Shown here piece after piece: positions 35,357 to 38,691 of a stretch of 38,691 bases of DNA. Source of the stretch: a virus. The notes under the pieces are model-generated. The model saw nothing but the letters and a program-made list of their open reading frames with translations, was not told the DNA's origin and did not search any database. A program made the translations under genes and the position numbers. Within the stretch, counting starts at the first letter, position 1, and each line of letters opens with the position of its first letter. The stretch spans positions 1-38,691 of IMG/VR virus record IMGVR_UViG_3300008117_000141; one strand, 5' to 3'.

Positions 35357-36892
35357 ATGCAAGAAACTAAAAACGTAGTTGAAGAGGCGCTCATTCAAAT
35401 GAAAAATGTTGAAGAGGCTATCGCCGAAAATGCAAAAGGAATACTTGCTTCTACAATGAAGGAAGAAATCAATCAATTAGTAAAAGAATCTCTTTCAGAA
35501 CAAGATGATGAAACCGAGGTTGATGCAGAGGTAGACATGGACATGGATGACGAAGAGTTAGACATGGATGTGGATGCTGATAATGAAGAAGACATGGACA
35601 TGGAAATAGATATGGACATGGATTCTGATGAAACTCCAATAGATTTAACTGACGCTTCCGATGAGGAAATTCTGAAAGTGTTTAAGGCAATGGGAGAAGA
35701 AGATGGTATCATCGTAAAAAAAGACGGTGAAGATATTCATCTTTCTGATACTAACGCAGACACTGAATACCTTGTTAAGCTTGGTGAGTCTGAAGAAGAC
35801 AAAAATTTAGAAGAAATGCAAATGGACGAAATGGACGACGTTGATACACAGAGTGTAATCGACGCAATTTTTTCAAATGATGGTAACATCGAAGACGACC
35901 AAGAAATGGAAGACGACGAAGAAGTTATGTACGAAATCGAATTCGAAGATGATGACGATGATGAAGACATGATGGACGAATCTGACGACATGCTAGATGA
36001 AGAAGATGACGAAGACCAAATGGACGAGTCTGACGACATGCTAGATGAAGAAGATGATGAAGACATGATGGACGAGTCTGACGACATGTTAGATGAAGAA
36101 GATGACGAAGACATGATGGATGAAGATGATGATATGTTGGATGAAGCATACAACCACAAAAAGGCAAAAAAATCCGAAACGAAAGAGGGTAAAATGTCTG
36201 TAAAACCTAAAGGTGTTGGAATTGGTAGCGGTCCTAAATTCAAATATAAGGACAAAGCAGCTGGTGGATTCAAAGAGGACAAAAAAGAAGGTCCTAAAAT
36301 GATGGGAACTGGCAAACCTAAATTCGAATACAAGAAGGGTGAAAATATGGCTGGAAAATCCAAAGTTGTAAAGAAGGCAGAAACTAAAGAAGCTGCAAGA
36401 ACTTATGGAAATGGTTCAAAAGAAGGTAGAGGTTTGAGAAAAGGCATCAGCAATAACAGAAAATATGTTTATAGCAACAGTGGTGTTAAAGTAGAATCTT
36501 TAGAAGCTGAAATCGCAATGTTGAGAGAGAAAAATGAAGAGTACAGAAAAGCACTTAATGTATTCAGAGAAAAACTGAACGAAGTTGCAATCTTCAATTC
36601 AAACTTAGCATATGCTACAAGATTGTTCACAGAACATTCAACTACTAAGAAAGAGAAAATTAACATCTTGAGAAGATTTGACGATGTTGAATCTTTAAAA
36701 GAATCAAAATCTCTTTATAAATCAATGAAAGATGAGTTATCAAAAACTGAAACAAAATCTATCAATGAGTCGGTTGAAAAGAAAATCAACAATACTGTAT
36801 CATCAGGTTCAGCAGTAAACTTAATTGAATCTAAAACATACGAAAATCCTCAATTCTTAAGAATGAAAGACTTAATGTCTAAGTTGGGGTAA
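35357..36892 (+). CDS. Acidic prohead scaffold/core protein (T4 gp22-like position)
   Basis: A 511-residue protein directly upstream of the major capsid gene. Residues about 50-255 are extremely acidic and Met-rich with four 16-residue repeats of the MMDESDDMLDEEDDED type. A basic, Lys/Gly-rich part (about 258-375) follows, then a coiled-coil C-terminal third (VESLEAEIAMLREKNEEYRKAL) ending FLRMKDLMSKLG. This acid-basic-helical layout and position fit a scaffold that is assembled in the prohead and then degraded by the protease. Direct sequence identity to gp22 is not obvious. Confidence 0.75.
   Translation: MQETKNVVEEALIQMKNVEEAIAENAKGILASTMKEEINQLVKESLSEQDDETEVDAEVDMDMDDEELDMDVDADNEEDMDMEIDMDMDSDETPIDLTDASDEEILKVFKAMGEEDGIIVKKDGEDIHLSDTNADTEYLVKLGESEEDKNLEEMQMDEMDDVDTQSVIDAIFSNDGNIEDDQEMEDDEEVMYEIEFEDDDDDEDMMDESDDMLDEEDDEDQMDESDDMLDEEDDEDMMDESDDMLDEEDDEDMMDEDDDMLDEAYNHKKAKKSETKEGKMSVKPKGVGIGSGPKFKYKDKAAGGFKEDKKEGPKMMGTGKPKFEYKKGENMAGKSKVVKKAETKEAARTYGNGSKEGRGLRKGISNNRKYVYSNSGVKVESLEAEIAMLREKNEEYRKALNVFREKLNEVAIFNSNLAYATRLFTEHSTTKKEKINILRRFDDVESLKESKSLYKSMKDELSKTETKSINESVEKKINNTVSSGSAVNLIESKTYENPQFLRMKDLMSKLG
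35960..36151 (+). repeat. 48-bp tandem repeat in the scaffold gene
   Basis: Four in-frame units of 48 bp (starts 35960, 36008, 36056, 36104), each encoding about DEDMMDESDDMLDEED. The fourth is diverged at its end. Confidence 0.92.
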
Positions 36893-36930
36893 AAAAAATA
36901 AAAATAAATAAAAACTAAAAAATACTCAAA

Positions 36931-38691
36931 ATGGGAGCATTATTAGAATCAGGTCTTGTTGGTAACATCGGTCTTAAGCACCTTAAGGTTATCAAAGAAG
37001 ACACAATCACAAAATGGGACAAATTAGGATTCTTAGAGGGTCTTAAAGGTCACATGAGAGAAAACGTAGCTCAACTTTATGAAAACCAAGCTTCTTATTT
37101 AATCAACGAAGCTTCATCTACATCTGATACAGGTGCATTTGAAACTGTTGTATTTCCAATCGTAAGAAGAGTGTTCTCTAAGTTGTTAGCTAACGACATC
37201 GTTTCAGTACAAGCAATGAACTTACCAATCGGTAAATTGTTCTACTTCGTACCAAACATTCAGAGCTATGACCCAGCTGCACCAGCAGGTCTTAATCAAC
37301 ACTATTCACCATATGGTGCACCAGGAGGTCCAACATCTCCAAATGCTGGATACAACTATAACGACGGTAGAGACCTTTACGATAGATTTTATGAAGGTAA
37401 CGAACCAGCGTTAGACCCACCAGGTTTATTCGATTATTCAAAGGGTTCTTTCACATCTGTAACTTCTGCAATAACTTCAGTTGTAACAGCTCAGTGGAAC
37501 AACACAACTTTGAATCTTGAACCAGCAGCTTACGCTACTGATAACTACAGAAAAGTACTTGTTATCATGAGTGGTTTCGCTTCTGACGGAGCAGGTAAGT
37601 TAATCGGTCCTGATGGTAACCCAATCGACACAGAATCTTTCTTGTCTGATTTGACTATCTACGGTGTATCTGCAAACCCAACAACAGCGGGTGGTGGTCC
37701 TTACCTTTTCAGAGTTGTAACTCAAAGATATGGTAAAGGTATCGTTCAATACGGTAATAACAACGCACAATTGGATTTCCCAGGTTCGTTAACTGATGGC
37801 GGTCAATACGACAACATCTGTGACGTTGCTGGTAACATCTATCTTGAAATTGACCTTCAAGTTCCTGTATGTATCACATGCGGTGGTTCTATGGACGGTT
37901 ACACAGGTTCTACATTCTCATCTACAACTGCTGATAACGCAGCGTTCTCAGCAACTTATAGATTATATAAGAACTTGGAATTCGAAGATAAGATTGGTGA
38001 GGTTTCATTTGACCTTATGTCTGTAACAGTTTCTGTAACAGAAAGAAAATTAAGAGCTCAATGGTCACCAGAAATGGCACAAGACGTTGCAGCATTCCAC
38101 AACATCGACGCTGAAGCTGAATTAACAGCTTTATTGTCTGAGCAAGTTGCGGCTGAAATCGATAGAGAAATCTTGAGAGACCTTAGAAAAGGTGCAGCTT
38201 GGAACTTAAGATGGGATTACAACGGATGGAAGAGATTAGGTGGAAGTGCACAACCTTACACTCAGAAAGACTGGAACCAAACATTGATTACTGCAATCAA
38301 CCAGCTTTCAGCTCAAATCCACAAATCAACTTTAAGAGGCGGTGCAAACTGGATTGTTGTATCATCTGAAATCTCTGCGATTTTCGATGACTTAGAATAT
38401 TTCCACGTTTCAAACGCAGCTCCTGAGCAAGACCAATACAACATGGGTATTGAAAGAGTAGGAACTCTTGCTGGTAGATACCAGGTTTACAGAGACCCTT
38501 ACTTCCCACCAAACCAAGTGTTAATTGGACACAAAGGAACTTCGCTTCTTGATACAGGTTATATCTACGCACCATACGTACCTTTACAACTTACTCCAAC
38601 AATGTATAACCCATTCAACTTCACACCTATCAAGGGTATCATGACTAGATACGCTAAGAAAATGGTTAACAACCGTTTCTATGGTAGAATC
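36931..38691 (+). CDS. Major capsid protein (T4 gp23-like), 3' truncated
   Basis: 587 codons are open to the window edge. MGALLESGLVGNIGLKHLKVIKEDTITKWDKLGFLEGL, ENVAQLYENQASYLINEASS, VFPIVRRVFSKLLANDIVSVQAMNLPIGKLFYF and KLRAQWSPEMAQDVAAFHNIDAEAELTALLSEQ are the conserved parts of T4-like major capsid proteins. LINE-ASS (Glu60/Ala61) is a plausible prohead-protease cleavage site, near the T4 position. It forms the hexamers of the head. Codon use looks more GC-rich than in neighbours, as expected for a highly expressed gene. No octamer is seen just upstream. Confidence 0.95.
   Translation, partial: MGALLESGLVGNIGLKHLKVIKEDTITKWDKLGFLEGLKGHMRENVAQLYENQASYLINEASSTSDTGAFETVVFPIVRRVFSKLLANDIVSVQAMNLPIGKLFYFVPNIQSYDPAAPAGLNQHYSPYGAPGGPTSPNAGYNYNDGRDLYDRFYEGNEPALDPPGLFDYSKGSFTSVTSAITSVVTAQWNNTTLNLEPAAYATDNYRKVLVIMSGFASDGAGKLIGPDGNPIDTESFLSDLTIYGVSANPTTAGGGPYLFRVVTQRYGKGIVQYGNNNAQLDFPGSLTDGGQYDNICDVAGNIYLEIDLQVPVCITCGGSMDGYTGSTFSSTTADNAAFSATYRLYKNLEFEDKIGEVSFDLMSVTVSVTERKLRAQWSPEMAQDVAAFHNIDAEAELTALLSEQVAAEIDREILRDLRKGAAWNLRWDYNGWKRLGGSAQPYTQKDWNQTLITAINQLSAQIHKSTLRGGANWIVVSSEISAIFDDLEYFHVSNAAPEQDQYNMGIERVGTLAGRYQVYRDPYFPPNQVLIGHKGTSLLDTGYIYAPYVPLQLTPTMYNPFNFTPIKGIMTRYAKKMVNNRFYGRI

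Noticed and set aside
35473-36363. Antisense Ser-rich ORFs in the scaffold gene
   Set aside because: They are the mirror of the Asp/Glu/Met repeats and only reflect composition.

Overview
The window looks like part of a large, AT-rich, T4-like tailed phage genome that infects a member of the Bacteroidota, probably a Flavobacteriia-type host. The phage call rests on an ordered head-morphogenesis module: large terminase, portal, prohead protease, acidic scaffold and a gp23-like major capsid protein that runs off the right edge. The host call rests on several independent signs. At least seven promoters match the Bacteroidota form TTTG-N18-20-TAnnTTTG. Genes lack Shine-Dalgarno sequences. There is a DUF4494-like gene, and an Oar-type TonB-dependent receptor with a carboxypeptidase-regulatory-like N-terminus.

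Layout: (1) 1-7.6 kb, + strand: 17 tRNA genes interspersed with small accessory genes (HNH endonuclease, 2OG-Fe(II) oxygenase-like, HAD phosphatase, cytidylyltransferase-like), two broken genes and several structured spacers. (2) 7.6-16.9 kb, mostly - strand: a small lipoprotein (+), a peptidase-domain protein, DUF2061, HAD, an 18th tRNA, PspC, a sulfotransferase, a WCT-motif protein with an EF-hand loop, a DMT-like membrane protein and a 1095-residue TonB-dependent receptor behind a leader ORF and attenuator-like hairpin. (3) 17.0-22.6 kb: a protein-quality-control cluster with a complete tmRNA, an M20-type peptidase, an HExxH protein, a ClpC-like double AAA+ unfoldase without the N-domain, and a divergent Hsp20. 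(4) 22.6-38.7 kb, + strand: virion and head genes, interrupted only by a - strand gene for ribosomal protein bS21.

Two promoter-like signals recur. Host-type TAnnTTTG promoters sit before tRNA groups, the tmRNA, small accessory genes and the M20 peptidase, some so close to the ATG that the mRNA could be nearly leaderless. A second octamer, TATTTATA in gene orientation, sits 3-50 nt upstream of 13 genes on both strands, including portal, scaffold, peptidase and TonB-receptor genes. I infer it to be the phage's own middle/late promoter.

The candidate for an undescribed system is the combination of translation and proteostasis parts: a tmRNA whose tag ends EEATVVA instead of ALAA, a ClpP-docking-competent ClpC, Hsp20, two metallopeptidases, a phage bS21 and 18 tRNAs. 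Together they suggest takeover of ribosome rescue, start-site selection and protein turnover. The phage-borne TonB receptor with its own attenuator is the other standout.
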